A stretch of DNA of 64,000 bases from an uncultured Eubacteriales bacterium (GTDB lineage Bacteria; Bacillota; Clostridia; Oscillospirales; Acutalibacteraceae). The DNA lies in contig CAKSWC010000002.1 in assembly GCA_934511365.1 (NCBI GenBank), forward strand, positions 186,001 to 250,000. The letters are read 5' to 3'. The notes under the pieces were generated by a model. It saw only the letters and a program-made list of their open reading frames with translations, had not been told where the DNA came from and did not search any database. The translations under genes and the position numbers were made by a program. Positions 8,334 through 15,972 of the stretch are shown piece by piece; positions within the stretch are counted from its first letter, which is position 1; the number at the start of each line of letters is the position of its first letter.

Positions 8334-8347
8334 TGAGTGAGTATAAT
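8319..8347 (+). promoter_or_regulatory. Antisense-RNA promoter of peptide locus 1
   Basis: Perfect TTGACA (8319-8324), 17 bases, TATAAT (8342-8347). Over 8314-8362 it matches the antisense promoter of locus 2 (minus strand, about 16859-16811) at 44 of 49 positions by my alignment. Confidence 0.85.
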
Positions 8348-8357
8348 ATAAATGTAA

Positions 8358-8384
8358 AAAGGCTCTGCAGAAAGCGGTGCCCTC
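8358..8384 (+). repeat. Left arm of the inverted repeat of peptide locus 1
   Basis: AAAGGCTCTGCA (8358-8369) and GCGGTGCCCTC (8374-8384) lie at the 5' end of the antisense RNA. Both recur perfectly on the opposite strand near 8601-8654. Confidence 0.8.
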
Positions 8385-8395
8385 AAAATTTAGCT

Positions 8396-8439
8396 AAAAA
8401 ATAACCGTTAGATTTTGGAGGTCTTGGCGGTTATTTTTT
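8396..8439. terminator. Bidirectional terminator shared by peptide and antisense RNA, locus 1
   Basis: Stem AAAAAATAACCG / CGGTTATTTTTT (8396-8407 and 8428-8439) with a 20-base loop. It is T-rich on both strands, directly between the peptide stop codon (8451) and the antisense 5' region. Confidence 0.8.
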
Positions 8440-8450
8440 ATTACTCGTTA

Positions 8451-8519
8451 TTATTTTATTGCTACTATGTAACCGGTGGCTACGATAAGAAGCACAATAA
8501 GCATTGCCAATATTTCCAT
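8451..8519 (-). CDS. 22-residue hydrophobic peptide, candidate type I toxin (locus 1)
   Basis: Open frame ATG (8519) to TAA (8451), starting MEILAMLIVLLIVATG and ending in Lys. Essentially the whole peptide is one membrane-spanning helix, like the short membrane toxins of type I toxin-antitoxin modules. An AGGAGG ribosome site (8532-8537) lies 12 bases upstream, and a perfect promoter gives a 5' leader of about 134 bases. The surroundings are typical of convergent type I modules: antisense promoter and RNA on the opposite strand, a shared terminator, and repeats shared by the two RNA 5' ends. Sequence similarity to a named toxin family cannot be judged at this length, and toxicity is inferred. 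It was too short for routine ORF calling. Confidence 0.65.
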   Translation of the reverse strand: MEILAMLIVLLIVATGYIVAIK

Positions 8520-8600
8520 TGAACAACACTCCCTCCTTGATTAATCTCGGAGGTAGTAATAAAAAATGCTTCCTCCGGAAAGTGAGAATTCGCCTTCAAG

Positions 8601-8654
8601 GAGGGCACCGCCTTGCCGCGAGGCAGAATTGTTTTCAGCCTGTGCAGAGCCTTT
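8601..8654 (-). repeat. Right arm of the inverted repeat of peptide locus 1
   Basis: The minus strand carries AAAGGCTCTGCA (8654-8643) and GCGGTGCCCTC (8611-8601) near the 5' end of the peptide mRNA. In a long peptide transcript these bases can pair with its own 3' end, a fold that would close the leader. Confidence 0.8.
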
Positions 8655-8659
8655 GGTTC

Positions 8660-8688
8660 ATCTTAGCATATTTGTCGGAAATTGTCAA
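8660..8688 (-). promoter_or_regulatory. Promoter of the peptide mRNA, locus 1
   Basis: Minus strand TTGACA (8683-8688), 17 bases, TAAGAT (8660-8665). The predicted start is near 8653, just before the AAAGGCTCTGCA repeat. Confidence 0.8.
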
Positions 8689-8730
8689 GTTGGATATTTG
8701 ATGTTGGATAACAGATAATTGCCGATTACA

Positions 8731-8767
8731 AAATAACCGCCGCCATTAGACAATGGGGCGGTTATTT
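8731..8767. terminator. Terminator after the metallophosphatase gene
   Basis: Stem AAATAACCGCC / GGCGGTTATTT (8731-8741 and 8757-8767) with T/A-rich flanks, immediately downstream of the stop codon at 8770. Confidence 0.75.
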
Positions 8768-8769
8768 TT

Positions 8770-10194
8770 TTATGCATCACAGCCAAAGACCGCTTGCCTC
8801 GGGTCAATGTCAATGCCGCGCTTTGTTTTCAGCTCGTTTGCCATTGCAATATTGTTCGTGAAAGCAAAGAAGGTGCTCAGCGTCCGCGCAAAACCATTGA
8901 AAAGCGGAAAAACCTGAACCGGAACCGGACAGCGCTTTTCTGTTTTTTCAAGCGTAAACTCCGTGAACGGCTCGCCCGGCTTTGAAACGGTAAAAGAGCG
9001 GATGCGGATGCTGTCTTTTTTGAAGTCAAGAATATTAAAAATTCCCTCTCCCGTGAGATAGTCATAACCGACGCGGTTTCCAACGGGCGGAATTTCATCG
9101 CTTTCGGCCGCTCTTGTGTTTTTGGTGAACGAACCCGATGTCATGTAAAGCGTTCCGTTCACGTTCTTCACGGAGGAAAGCCCTTTTGTTTTAACGGTTG
9201 ACACACCGCCTTTGATGATGTTTGAGCGCGTGTAATAATGGCTGTGTCCGGTGAGAACAAGGTCAACGTCAAACTCATCCATGAGCGGAACATAAAGCAG
9301 GCGCAGGAGCCTGTTTTCCGTTTCGCGGTGGGGCAGCCTTCCGCCAAAAAGGTCATGGTGCATCACAACAACGCGCCATTTTGCGCCGCTGTTTTTGAAA
9401 ACGGCGGACTGCATAAAGCGCCTGTGCGCCGCCGCGTCCGGACAGTTGGAGTCAATCATCAGGAAAAGAACGTCGCCTTTTACAAACCAGTAATCGCGGC
9501 CGACATAGCTCTTGATTCCGGCGTAGTGCTCATAAGGAAGCGTTCCAAAGGTCTTGTATGCCGCACCCTTACGGTCATGGTTGCCGACCGAAAGCGCGGT
9601 TTCCATGCTTTTGAGCGCCGGAGAAGCAACAAAAGCCGTGTATTCATCTCGCAGACCGAGCGTTGCCTGGTCACCGGCGGAAAGAAGAAGCGAGGCGTTA
9701 TAGCTGTTCTTAGCCTTTTCAACGGTATTGCTGAAATTCAGCGAGTGAGCGCGCAGCTTTTCCTCGCCATCGGCCTTTGTCATATGAACATCGGTAACAT
9801 ACAGCGCGGAAAAGTCCGTTCTGTTTGAAACACTCACCGTTCCTTTGTCCGATTCAAAGCCTGAGCTTTTGCAAACATAGCTGTATTCGCCCTCATCAAG
9901 GCCAAAAGCATATACTTTATATATATAGTCGTTTTCCGCGGTTTTCAGCGCGGAGGCAGAAAAGGTTTTTTCGCCCGTTTCTCCGGTGAGGGTAACGCTC
10001 CCCTCGCCGCCCTTTTTTCCGTACCAGGTGAAATACCGTTCGCTTTCGCTGTGGCCGGGCGAAACATAGACAGCGGCGCTCTTTTGCTCGCTTTCCCAAT
10101 ATGCAGTCCATTCATTTTCGCTCATTGCAAAGGCATATGCCGGAAAGGCAAGCACCATTATGAACGCAAGAAAAACAGAAAAAATTCTTTTCAT
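8770..10194 (-). CDS. Secreted calcineurin-like metallophosphatase (purple acid phosphatase type)
   Basis: 474 residues. A Sec signal (MKRIFSVFLAFIMVLAFPAYAFA) is followed by a beta-sandwich N-terminal part (about 25-125) like the fibronectin-type domain of purple acid phosphatases. Then comes a dimetal catalytic domain with DVH (about 135), GDQ (174), GNHD (204), VVMHHD and GHSHYY. These are the usual Asp, His and Asn ligands, so the enzyme should be active outside the membrane on a phosphate ester; the substrate is unknown. The ATG at 10194 has AGGGAGAG upstream; an in-frame start 10 codons earlier would make the signal peptide untypical. It has its own promoter and terminator, so it is probably monocistronic. 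Confidence 0.88.
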   Translation of the reverse strand: MKRIFSVFLAFIMVLAFPAYAFAMSENEWTAYWESEQKSAAVYVSPGHSESERYFTWYGKKGGEGSVTLTGETGEKTFSASALKTAENDYIYKVYAFGLDEGEYSYVCKSSGFESDKGTVSVSNRTDFSALYVTDVHMTKADGEEKLRAHSLNFSNTVEKAKNSYNASLLLSAGDQATLGLRDEYTAFVASPALKSMETALSVGNHDRKGAAYKTFGTLPYEHYAGIKSYVGRDYWFVKGDVLFLMIDSNCPDAAAHRRFMQSAVFKNSGAKWRVVVMHHDLFGGRLPHRETENRLLRLLYVPLMDEFDVDLVLTGHSHYYTRSNIIKGGVSTVKTKGLSSVKNVNGTLYMTSGSFTKNTRAAESDEIPPVGNRVGYDYLTGEGIFNILDFKKDSIRIRSFTVSKPGEPFTEFTLEKTEKRCPVPVQVFPLFNGFARTLSTFFAFTNNIAMANELKTKRGIDIDPRQAVFGCDA

Positions 10195-10227
10195 TATGTA
10201 TCTCTCCCTTTTTTGTTCTGACAATTT

Positions 10228-10256
10228 ATGGTATCACAAAAGGGGGAGTTTTTCAA
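10228..10256 (-). promoter_or_regulatory. Promoter of the metallophosphatase gene
   Basis: Minus strand TTGAAA (10251-10256), 17 bases, TACCAT (10228-10233), between the dehydrogenase stop codon and the metallophosphatase start. Confidence 0.6.
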
Positions 10257-10267
10257 GTGCAGGCTGC

Positions 10268-11257
10268 TTATTTCACGGTGTTGGCCTCAATGGTTTTCCC
10301 GTTTTCAAAGCTTTCTGCGTTTTCAAGGGTGACAAGGCTGATTTTTTCAAGCGCCTCATAGGTGAGAAAGCCTTGGTGCGAGGTAACAATAACATTCGGA
10401 AAAGACAAAAGTCTCGCCGTTACCGAGGTGTTCAAAATGTCATCCTCTCGGTTTTCAAAAACATTTTCCTGCTCTTCCTCATAGACGTCCAAACCGACTC
10501 CGCAGAATTTGTGCATCCTTATGCCCTTGATAAGATCCTCCGTTGAAATCAGTGCTCCGCGCGAGGTGTTGATAAGAAGAACACCGTCCTTCATTTTTTC
10601 AATCGCATCAAGGTCTATCATGTGATACGTCTCCCCGGTCAGCGGACAGTGGAGAGAAACAAGGTCGCTGTTTTTGAGCAGTTCATCAAGTTCAACATAC
10701 TTCACAAAATCAAGCGCAGGATTTTGGATTTTATCAAAAGCAAGAACGTCCATTCCGATCCCCTTGCAGGCGCGGCACATTGCGGCGCCTATTCTTCCGG
10801 TTCCGACAATTCCGACGGTTTTTCCGCAAAGGTTCATTCCGGTCAGTCCCATAAGGCTAAAATTATTTTCGCGGACCTTGATATATGCCTTGTGGATGTG
10901 GCGATTGACGGCAAAGGCGAGGGCGAGGGCGTGCTCCGCGATCGCCTCCGGCGAGTAGTTCGGAACGCGCATTACGGTGATACCCTTTTCTGTTGCGCGG
11001 CGGATATCAACATTGTTGAAGCCGGCGCAGCGCAGCAAAATGAGCCGAACGCCCCTTTTTGAAAGCTCGTCAATTATCCCGGCGTTCACGTCGGACGCAA
11101 CAAAAACGCAGACGGCGTCATAGCCTTTTGAAAGGCGGACGGTGTTTTTTGAAATATCGGTTTTGAGATAGTCTATCGTGAGATTATCATAGTTTTTTAT
11201 CATCTTATCAAACGATTCAATGTCATAGGGTTTTGCGTCATAAAACAAAATTTTCAT
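10268..11257 (-). CDS. D-2-hydroxyacid dehydrogenase, D-lactate dehydrogenase type
   Basis: 329 residues, the usual length of the NAD-dependent D-lactate dehydrogenase group, which reduces pyruvate (or a related 2-oxoacid) to the D-hydroxyacid and regenerates NAD in fermentation. The nucleotide-binding motif GIVGTGRIG with AFD downstream is intact. The catalytic triad regions are visible: Arg in LLINTSRGAL, Glu in GLDVYEEE and His in VTSHQGFL. A hydroxyisocaproate or related specificity is possible. The start at 11257 follows GAAAGGAAAAAGGC. It is divergent from the small helical protein gene, with a nested inverted repeat in the gap. Confidence 0.88.
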   Translation of the reverse strand: MKILFYDAKPYDIESFDKMIKNYDNLTIDYLKTDISKNTVRLSKGYDAVCVFVASDVNAGIIDELSKRGVRLILLRCAGFNNVDIRRATEKGITVMRVPNYSPEAIAEHALALAFAVNRHIHKAYIKVRENNFSLMGLTGMNLCGKTVGIVGTGRIGAAMCRACKGIGMDVLAFDKIQNPALDFVKYVELDELLKNSDLVSLHCPLTGETYHMIDLDAIEKMKDGVLLINTSRGALISTEDLIKGIRMHKFCGVGLDVYEEEQENVFENREDDILNTSVTARLLSFPNVIVTSHQGFLTYEALEKISLVTLENAESFENGKTIEANTVK

Positions 11258-11288
11258 TGCCTTTTTCCTTTCGGTTTTTTCTTTGCTT

Positions 11289-11335
11289 ATTGTTCCCCGG
11301 CATTTTTGCATTATTACGCCGGACAAGGGAACAAT
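11289..11335. repeat. Nested inverted repeat between divergent genes, candidate operator
   Basis: ATTGTTCCC (11289-11297) and GGGAACAAT (11327-11335) are perfect inverted copies 29 bases apart, and a second pair CCGGC / GCCGG is nested between them. It sits in the 102-base gap between the dehydrogenase and the small helical protein genes, where regulation of both is possible. No clear promoter pair was recognised beside it. Confidence 0.55.
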
Positions 11336-11359
11336 ATAAAAAACGAAAGGAATGGTTCA

Positions 11360-11791
11360 ATGTCAAACGATACCGTTAATCTCCTCAAGGAATGCGACAG
11401 CGGAACAAAAACCGCAGTGACCTCCATCCGTGAGGTGCTTGATAATGTTAAAAACGAGGATTTGCTTTCAATCCTGACCGACTCGCTCAAAGAGCACGAA
11501 AAGCTCGGAAACAAAACGAACGAGCTGCTTTCAGAGCAAGGCGAGGACGGAAAAGAGCCGCCCGTTATTGCGAGGGTCAGCTCATGGATGAAAATCAACT
11601 TTAAGCTCATGGAAAAGCCCACGGACAAAACCGTTGCCGGTCTGATGACTGACGGCTGCAACATGGGCGTGAAGCAGCTTTCGGTTTATCTGAACAAATA
11701 CCCGGCGGCGGACAAAAGCGCAAAGGATCTGACCGAAAAGCTCATCAGTGAAGAAAACTCCCTGCTTGAAAAACTCAGGGAATATCTGTGA
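11360..11791 (+). CDS. Small helical protein, possibly ferritin-like fold, function unknown
   Basis: 143 residues, almost entirely helical and highly charged, with no signal peptide. The pattern (TVNLLKECDSGTKTAVTSIREVL ... LLSILTDSLKEHEKL ... KEPPVIARVSSWMKINFKLM ... LMTDGCNMGVKQLSVYLNKY ... LTEKLISEENSLLEKL) suggests a four-helix bundle like DUF2383-type proteins, but the metal-binding ExxH pairs of true ferritins are not obvious. The chosen ATG (11360) has GAAAGGA upstream; the upstream in-frame ATG at 11306 lies in the inverted-repeat region and has no ribosome site. It stands alone, divergent from the dehydrogenase gene, with a terminator after it. Confidence 0.75.
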   Translation: MSNDTVNLLKECDSGTKTAVTSIREVLDNVKNEDLLSILTDSLKEHEKLGNKTNELLSEQGEDGKEPPVIARVSSWMKINFKLMEKPTDKTVAGLMTDGCNMGVKQLSVYLNKYPAADKSAKDLTEKLISEENSLLEKLREYL

Positions 11792-11797
11792 AAAAAA

Positions 11798-11832
11798 CGG
11801 GGCCGCCACATTCGGTGACGGCTCCGCGTTGT
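11798..11832. terminator. Terminator between convergent genes
   Basis: Imperfect stem CGGGGCCGCCAC / GGTGACGGCTCCG followed by a modest T-rich stretch. It serves the small helical gene from the left and probably the PHP operon from the right. Confidence 0.6.
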
Positions 11833-11849
11833 TAATTCAAAATCAATTT

Positions 11850-13370
11850 TCATCTTCCGACCTTACGGCCGACAACGGAAAACAGGCGGTTAAACTCGCC
11901 GAGGAGGAAATCAAGGAAGCCTAAATCAAAAAATCCCTTTTCAACGGCACTTTCCTTTTTGTTCTTGCTGTTTTCGTTGAGCAAAAACGCCTGGGTATAA
12001 ACAATTCCACCCTCGCCAAAAACCTCTGCGCGGACATAATCGCCAAGCGCTCCGTCATAATCATTGAGGTCAAAAACGGCCTCGCTTGCTTTTTTTGTTT
12101 CAAGAAGCTTTCCGTTTGAAATGAGGCGGACTATTGCAGCGTTCTTTGTTTCAAGAGACAGCACGCCGTTCTCCCTGTCAACGCCGATTTTTGTGATTCT
12201 CGGCTCGGTCTTTGCGGCAAGGCGGCCGTCAGAGTCAAGCACACTGTATGTTATGCCGATTGAGGAATCAGCCTTTTCTTTTTTGCTTTCAATGTTTTCA
12301 ATGCGTTCTTTCATTTCGTCCGCAGCCTTTTTAACGGAGAGGTAAAGCGCGGTTTCGCCGTAAAAATCTTTGAGTGCAGAGGCAATTTCACAAAGCTCCT
12401 CGTAATTTCCGATGCAGTGGCTCGCGGCAAAGAACTCACCGTTTTCAAGCGCGGTTCTTGCGCTTTTTGAGTTGAGAGACGGCATGAGCAGAAGCGTATA
12501 TCCGGTGTTAATTTTGTCAAGCTGATGCGCATCGCTCGAGGCAATGGCAAAAACAGTGTCTCCTTTTTTTGAAAACCTTTCAAGAAGTCTGTCCCAGAGA
12601 ATGCGGTCAAAGCGCGTTCTTGCGTCACCCTTTGAGTTTATGTCAATTCCAAGGCAGGTCGGGTACTTTTGAAGAAGAGAAGAAAACTTGTTGATGTAAT
12701 ATCTGTAAGTAAAGTTCTTTTCGTCATACGCCTTGTCTGAGCGAATTTCATATCTTGCCTTTGTGTATTCACCGGGGTGGTTTATGACGGAAATTCCGCC
12801 GAGCTTTTCAACGCCCTTGATTGCGTCCTCATATGTTGTGACGGAATTGTTGCAGTGGTCAACAAACCAGCTGTTGACGTGTGCATTGACGGAGACGGCG
12901 TTGTTTTCAATTCCGAACGGCACGCGCAGAATTTCCTTTCCGCCGGTTTTGAGATAGTCGTCACCGTTTTTTGCCGTGTAATATGAATATGTTTCCCCGT
13001 TCGGGAAAGTTCCGTTTTCCTCAAGGGGTGTAACATCCCCCTCGCTCCTCTTTGCAATTTTCAGCAGAGAACGAATAACAGTTGAGTTGTCCTTTGTCCA
13101 GCCGCGGTCAACCGTTCCGTGATCGGTTATCGCAACGATGTCAAAACCCGTTTCGGCGTGGCGCTCAATGGACTGCAAAAGAGTCTGGTCGCCGTCCGTT
13201 GCGTTGGTGTGGGAGTGAAGCGCGGCCTTATAGGTGTTGACGCTTTCCCAGTCGATATTTTCATACGGGTTTGAGATTGTTACGGTTGTTGCCGCAAACG
13301 CGGGCACGCACAGCGCAAAGCAAAGCACCAACGCAAGAAAAAGCGGCAAAATTCTTCCTGTTTTTTTCAT
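11850..13370 (-). CDS. Secreted PHP-domain metal-dependent phosphoesterase
   Basis: 506 residues. A Sec signal (MKKTGRILPLFLALVLCFALCVPAFA) precedes a PHP domain with its metal-ligand motifs in order: HSHTN (about residue 51), ITDHG (about 80), VNAHVNSW, INHPGEY and SSDAH. A beta-rich region follows the domain and the protein ends in a hydrophobic/basic tail (FLDFLLGEFNRLFSVVGRKVGR). PHP enzymes cleave phosphoesters; export of one is uncommon, and its substrate is unknown. The gene begins 13 bases after the dCMP deaminase stop, so it is the last gene of the zapA / U32 / deaminase operon. Its ribosome site (GGGGG) is weak, which suggests coupling or low expression. Confidence 0.85.
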   Translation of the reverse strand: MKKTGRILPLFLALVLCFALCVPAFAATTVTISNPYENIDWESVNTYKAALHSHTNATDGDQTLLQSIERHAETGFDIVAITDHGTVDRGWTKDNSTVIRSLLKIAKRSEGDVTPLEENGTFPNGETYSYYTAKNGDDYLKTGGKEILRVPFGIENNAVSVNAHVNSWFVDHCNNSVTTYEDAIKGVEKLGGISVINHPGEYTKARYEIRSDKAYDEKNFTYRYYINKFSSLLQKYPTCLGIDINSKGDARTRFDRILWDRLLERFSKKGDTVFAIASSDAHQLDKINTGYTLLLMPSLNSKSARTALENGEFFAASHCIGNYEELCEIASALKDFYGETALYLSVKKAADEMKERIENIESKKEKADSSIGITYSVLDSDGRLAAKTEPRITKIGVDRENGVLSLETKNAAIVRLISNGKLLETKKASEAVFDLNDYDGALGDYVRAEVFGEGGIVYTQAFLLNENSKNKKESAVEKGFFDLGFLDFLLGEFNRLFSVVGRKVGR

Positions 13371-13383
13371 GATGATACCCCCG

Positions 13384-13881
13384 TCAGATATTTTCTTCCC
13401 TGAAGTCGATGAGAAGGCTCTTCCTTTCCGGCGTAAGCTTTGTCAGCTTGACCCCGGCGGCGTTGAACATTCTTTTTGAGGCGCGGTTCATCGGAGTGTT
13501 TTCATATTTATCCGAAAGATACACAACCTCCCTGATTCCGCTTTGAATGATTGCCTTTGCGCATTCGTTGCACGGGAAAAGCGCAACATAAATCCGGCAG
13601 CCCACAAGCGGTGCTCCGGCGTTGTTGAGGATTGCGTTCAGCTCTGCGTGGCAGACATAGGGATATTTTGTGTCATATGAATCCCCATCGCGCTCCCACG
13701 GAAATTCATCATCATTGCAGCCCGTCGGCAGTCCATTGTATCCGACGGACATAATTTTGTTCTTGTCGTTAACAATGCAGGCGCCCACCTGCGTGTTCGG
13801 GTCCTTGCTGCGATAGGACGAGAGGATTGCAACGCCCATGAAGTATTCGTCCCATGAAAGATAGTCTTTTCTTTTCGGCAT
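13384..13881 (-). CDS. Deoxycytidylate (dCMP) deaminase, ComEB family
   Basis: 165 residues. Converts dCMP to dUMP for thymidylate synthesis. The zinc site is complete: CHAE (His78, Glu80) and PCNEC (Cys104, Cys107). The substrate loop GYNGLPTGCND and the start DYLSWDEYFMGVA are typical of the family. ATG at 13881 has AAGGGAA at a good distance; a GTG three codons earlier would abut the ribosome site, so it was not chosen. It lies in an operon between the U32 protein and the secreted PHP protein; nothing suggests a functional link beyond co-transcription. Confidence 0.93.
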   Translation of the reverse strand: MPKRKDYLSWDEYFMGVAILSSYRSKDPNTQVGACIVNDKNKIMSVGYNGLPTGCNDDEFPWERDGDSYDTKYPYVCHAELNAILNNAGAPLVGCRIYVALFPCNECAKAIIQSGIREVVYLSDKYENTPMNRASKRMFNAAGVKLTKLTPERKSLLIDFREENI

Positions 13882-13911
13882 AGAATTCACTTCCCTTTTG
13901 TTAATTGTGTA

Positions 13912-15972
13912 TTATTCAACGCCGCGGTAATAAAGTCCGCGCGTAAATTCGCCTTTAACTCCCCTTCCCTTTCGATATGCGTCCAGAACCGCATCAACGC
14001 TTTCGCGCTTTTCGCGCGTGAAAAGGAAGGTGAGAAAATCAACATTTTTAATTTCATCTGTCCTGTCGCCGAGATAGATAACCTTTGAGTTGAGTATCTC
14101 CTGAAAATAGCCGCGGCATAAAACCGGAAAACGAAAACCCATTCTGTCCGTCAAAGAACCTTTGCCTTTGCATTCGGCGCAGGCTTTGACATTCTTCACC
14201 GGGCAGTTCCGAACAAGCATCAACGGCAATCTGCCGTAGGCAACAATACCCTGAGGTGCAGCGCCTCCGATTTTTTCAATCTGAGCGAGCGTAAGTTCCG
14301 GTGACAAGGTGATGGACTTTACATCCAGTTCCTCCAAAACCGCCTTGCTTCTGCTGTTAAAAATATTCAAACCGAAACCGCCGTGGACGGTAAAGCCACA
14401 GTCCTTTGCAAGCGCAACAGCGTCCAATGTTGAACAAAGCGCATCGGTAATTCCCAGTTTTTTAACACGCTCAAGCTGACTTCTAACCTTGTTTTCAACG
14501 CCGAAAAGGGCGCGAGGAATGTCGATTCCAATCAAAATCCCTTTGTTTTTCACGCTTTCAACATACTTTTCCTCAACATTCAACGGGAAAAACAAGTTTT
14601 CAACATTACTGAGATTTTCCGGAATCTGCGCCGCATTTGAAAGGACAATGCAGAATTTTTTCTCCGCTTTTGCGGTATGCGGAGGAATAGCCGTATTTTT
14701 GTCAGTAAAGGCTATGGGCTTTACAGTTCCAAGCTCTGCTTCAAGCTTTTCGAGTGCTGCTCTGCGCAGTCTGTTGACCTCTCCGGCGGAGACGGTCAGC
14801 CCCTCGTCAAGCTCAATTTCAATCTTTTCCGGATAAAACGGCGTTGCGCCGCATTTTGACAGCCACGAGGAAAGAAGTTCCTTTGAAAGCGGCTTGTTCT
14901 GAGCCTTTTCCGGCTCTGTTTCGCCGGAGATAAAAACAGTTTTTCCTCCCGCTTTTGCGGAAAGAGAGATTTTTTCGCCCCTGATAATGCTCAGAAAAAA
15001 GCGCACCGGAACGCGCGGTTTCTCCTTTGAATAGAGATTTTTGAGCGTTGAAAGAACTTTTGAAGAGGCAGCCGTAACGTCCTCCTTCCGCCTTGTTCCA
15101 AACATCTGCGGCCCGCGGTTGTTTTCAAAATATCCTTTTGTGAAGCCCGAACGCGAAAAAACGGCCCTGAGCTTTTCCTCGGTTTCGCTGTGGAAATTAC
15201 CCTCAAGCGCCTGCCTTGCGCTCGTCACCGCGGCGGCAACATATTCCGGCCTTTTCATCCGTCCTTCAATTTTGAAAGAGTCGATTCCAAGCGCCGAAAG
15301 AGCCGGAAGCTCATCAATCAGCGAAAGATCCTTCAGGCTCAAATCGTGTCTCCCCGGCTCCCCGGCGGAGAACGGAAGGCGGCAGGGCTGAGCGCAAAGG
15401 CCACGGTTTCCGCTGCGCGAGCCGAGCATTGCGCTCATGTAGCACTGACCGGAGACGGACATACACTGCGCGCCGTGGACAAACATTTCAAGCTCCATGT
15501 CCGTTGAGGCGCGCAAAGAGGCAATTTCATCCTTTGAAAGCTCGCGTGGGAGTACGGCACGGGAAAAACCGAGCTTTTGAAGAAGGCGAAGCCCGGCGGC
15601 AGTTTGAACGGACATCTGGGTTGAAGCGTGGCGTTCAAGCGCCGGAGCGCATTCCTTTGCAAACCGCGCAAGACCGAGGTCCTGCAAAATGAGCACGTCC
15701 GCACCGAGGGCGCAAACGTGCTTTATAACAAGCAAAGCCGCGTCAAATTCCTCATCGGAAATGAGAGTGTTGAGGGTGATATGCACCTTAACGCCCCTTG
15801 CGCGGCAATATTCAACGGTTTTTTTCAGCTCATCAAGGTCAAAATTTTCCGCGTTACGGCGCGCATTGAAGTCTCTTGTTCCAAGATATACCGCATCTGC
15901 ACCGCAGCGCACCGCGCCGAGCACGCATTCAAACGAGCCGGCCGGAGCAAGAACTTCAGTTTTTCTGTTCAT
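13912..15972 (-). CDS. Peptidase U32 family protein, RlhA/YhbU-like (23S rRNA hydroxylation family)
   Basis: 686 residues. The N-terminal half is the U32 TIM-barrel (EVLAPAGSFECVLGAVRCGADAVYLG) with the cysteine cluster region (CMSVSGQCYMSAMLGSRSGN then GLCAQPC). The middle matches the extra collagenase-like (DUF3656) domain of long members and the end carries another Cys set (CPVKNVKACAEC). E. coli RlhA of this family is needed for C2501 hydroxylation in 23S rRNA, so an RNA-modification role is more likely than proteolysis. The ATG at 15972 lies inside the zapA reading frame end (17-base overlap), indicating translational coupling; a start 73 codons further upstream would lie wholly within zapA. 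Confidence 0.88.
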   Translation of the reverse strand: MNRKTEVLAPAGSFECVLGAVRCGADAVYLGTRDFNARRNAENFDLDELKKTVEYCRARGVKVHITLNTLISDEEFDAALLVIKHVCALGADVLILQDLGLARFAKECAPALERHASTQMSVQTAAGLRLLQKLGFSRAVLPRELSKDEIASLRASTDMELEMFVHGAQCMSVSGQCYMSAMLGSRSGNRGLCAQPCRLPFSAGEPGRHDLSLKDLSLIDELPALSALGIDSFKIEGRMKRPEYVAAAVTSARQALEGNFHSETEEKLRAVFSRSGFTKGYFENNRGPQMFGTRRKEDVTAASSKVLSTLKNLYSKEKPRVPVRFFLSIIRGEKISLSAKAGGKTVFISGETEPEKAQNKPLSKELLSSWLSKCGATPFYPEKIEIELDEGLTVSAGEVNRLRRAALEKLEAELGTVKPIAFTDKNTAIPPHTAKAEKKFCIVLSNAAQIPENLSNVENLFFPLNVEEKYVESVKNKGILIGIDIPRALFGVENKVRSQLERVKKLGITDALCSTLDAVALAKDCGFTVHGGFGLNIFNSRSKAVLEELDVKSITLSPELTLAQIEKIGGAAPQGIVAYGRLPLMLVRNCPVKNVKACAECKGKGSLTDRMGFRFPVLCRGYFQEILNSKVIYLGDRTDEIKNVDFLTFLFTREKRESVDAVLDAYRKGRGVKGEFTRGLYYRGVE

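Larger units (their letters stand above)
8354..8445 (+). ncRNA. Predicted antisense RNA (antitoxin) of peptide locus 1
   Basis: Predicted RNA of about 90 nt starting some 7 bases after the TATAAT at 8342-8347 and ending at the stem-loop 8396-8439. It is convergent with the 22-residue peptide gene and overlaps the 3' region of that transcript. Its 5' part carries AAAGGCTCTGCA and GCGGTGCCCTC, both also found at the 5' end of the peptide mRNA. It would be expected to pair with the 3' extension of the peptide mRNA, as in known convergent type I antitoxins. The exact 5' end is inferred from promoter spacing. Confidence 0.7.

Noticed and set aside
8504..8701. 65-residue plus-strand frame across peptide locus 1
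   Set aside because: It runs antisense through the peptide leader and promoter, with no ribosome site of its own.
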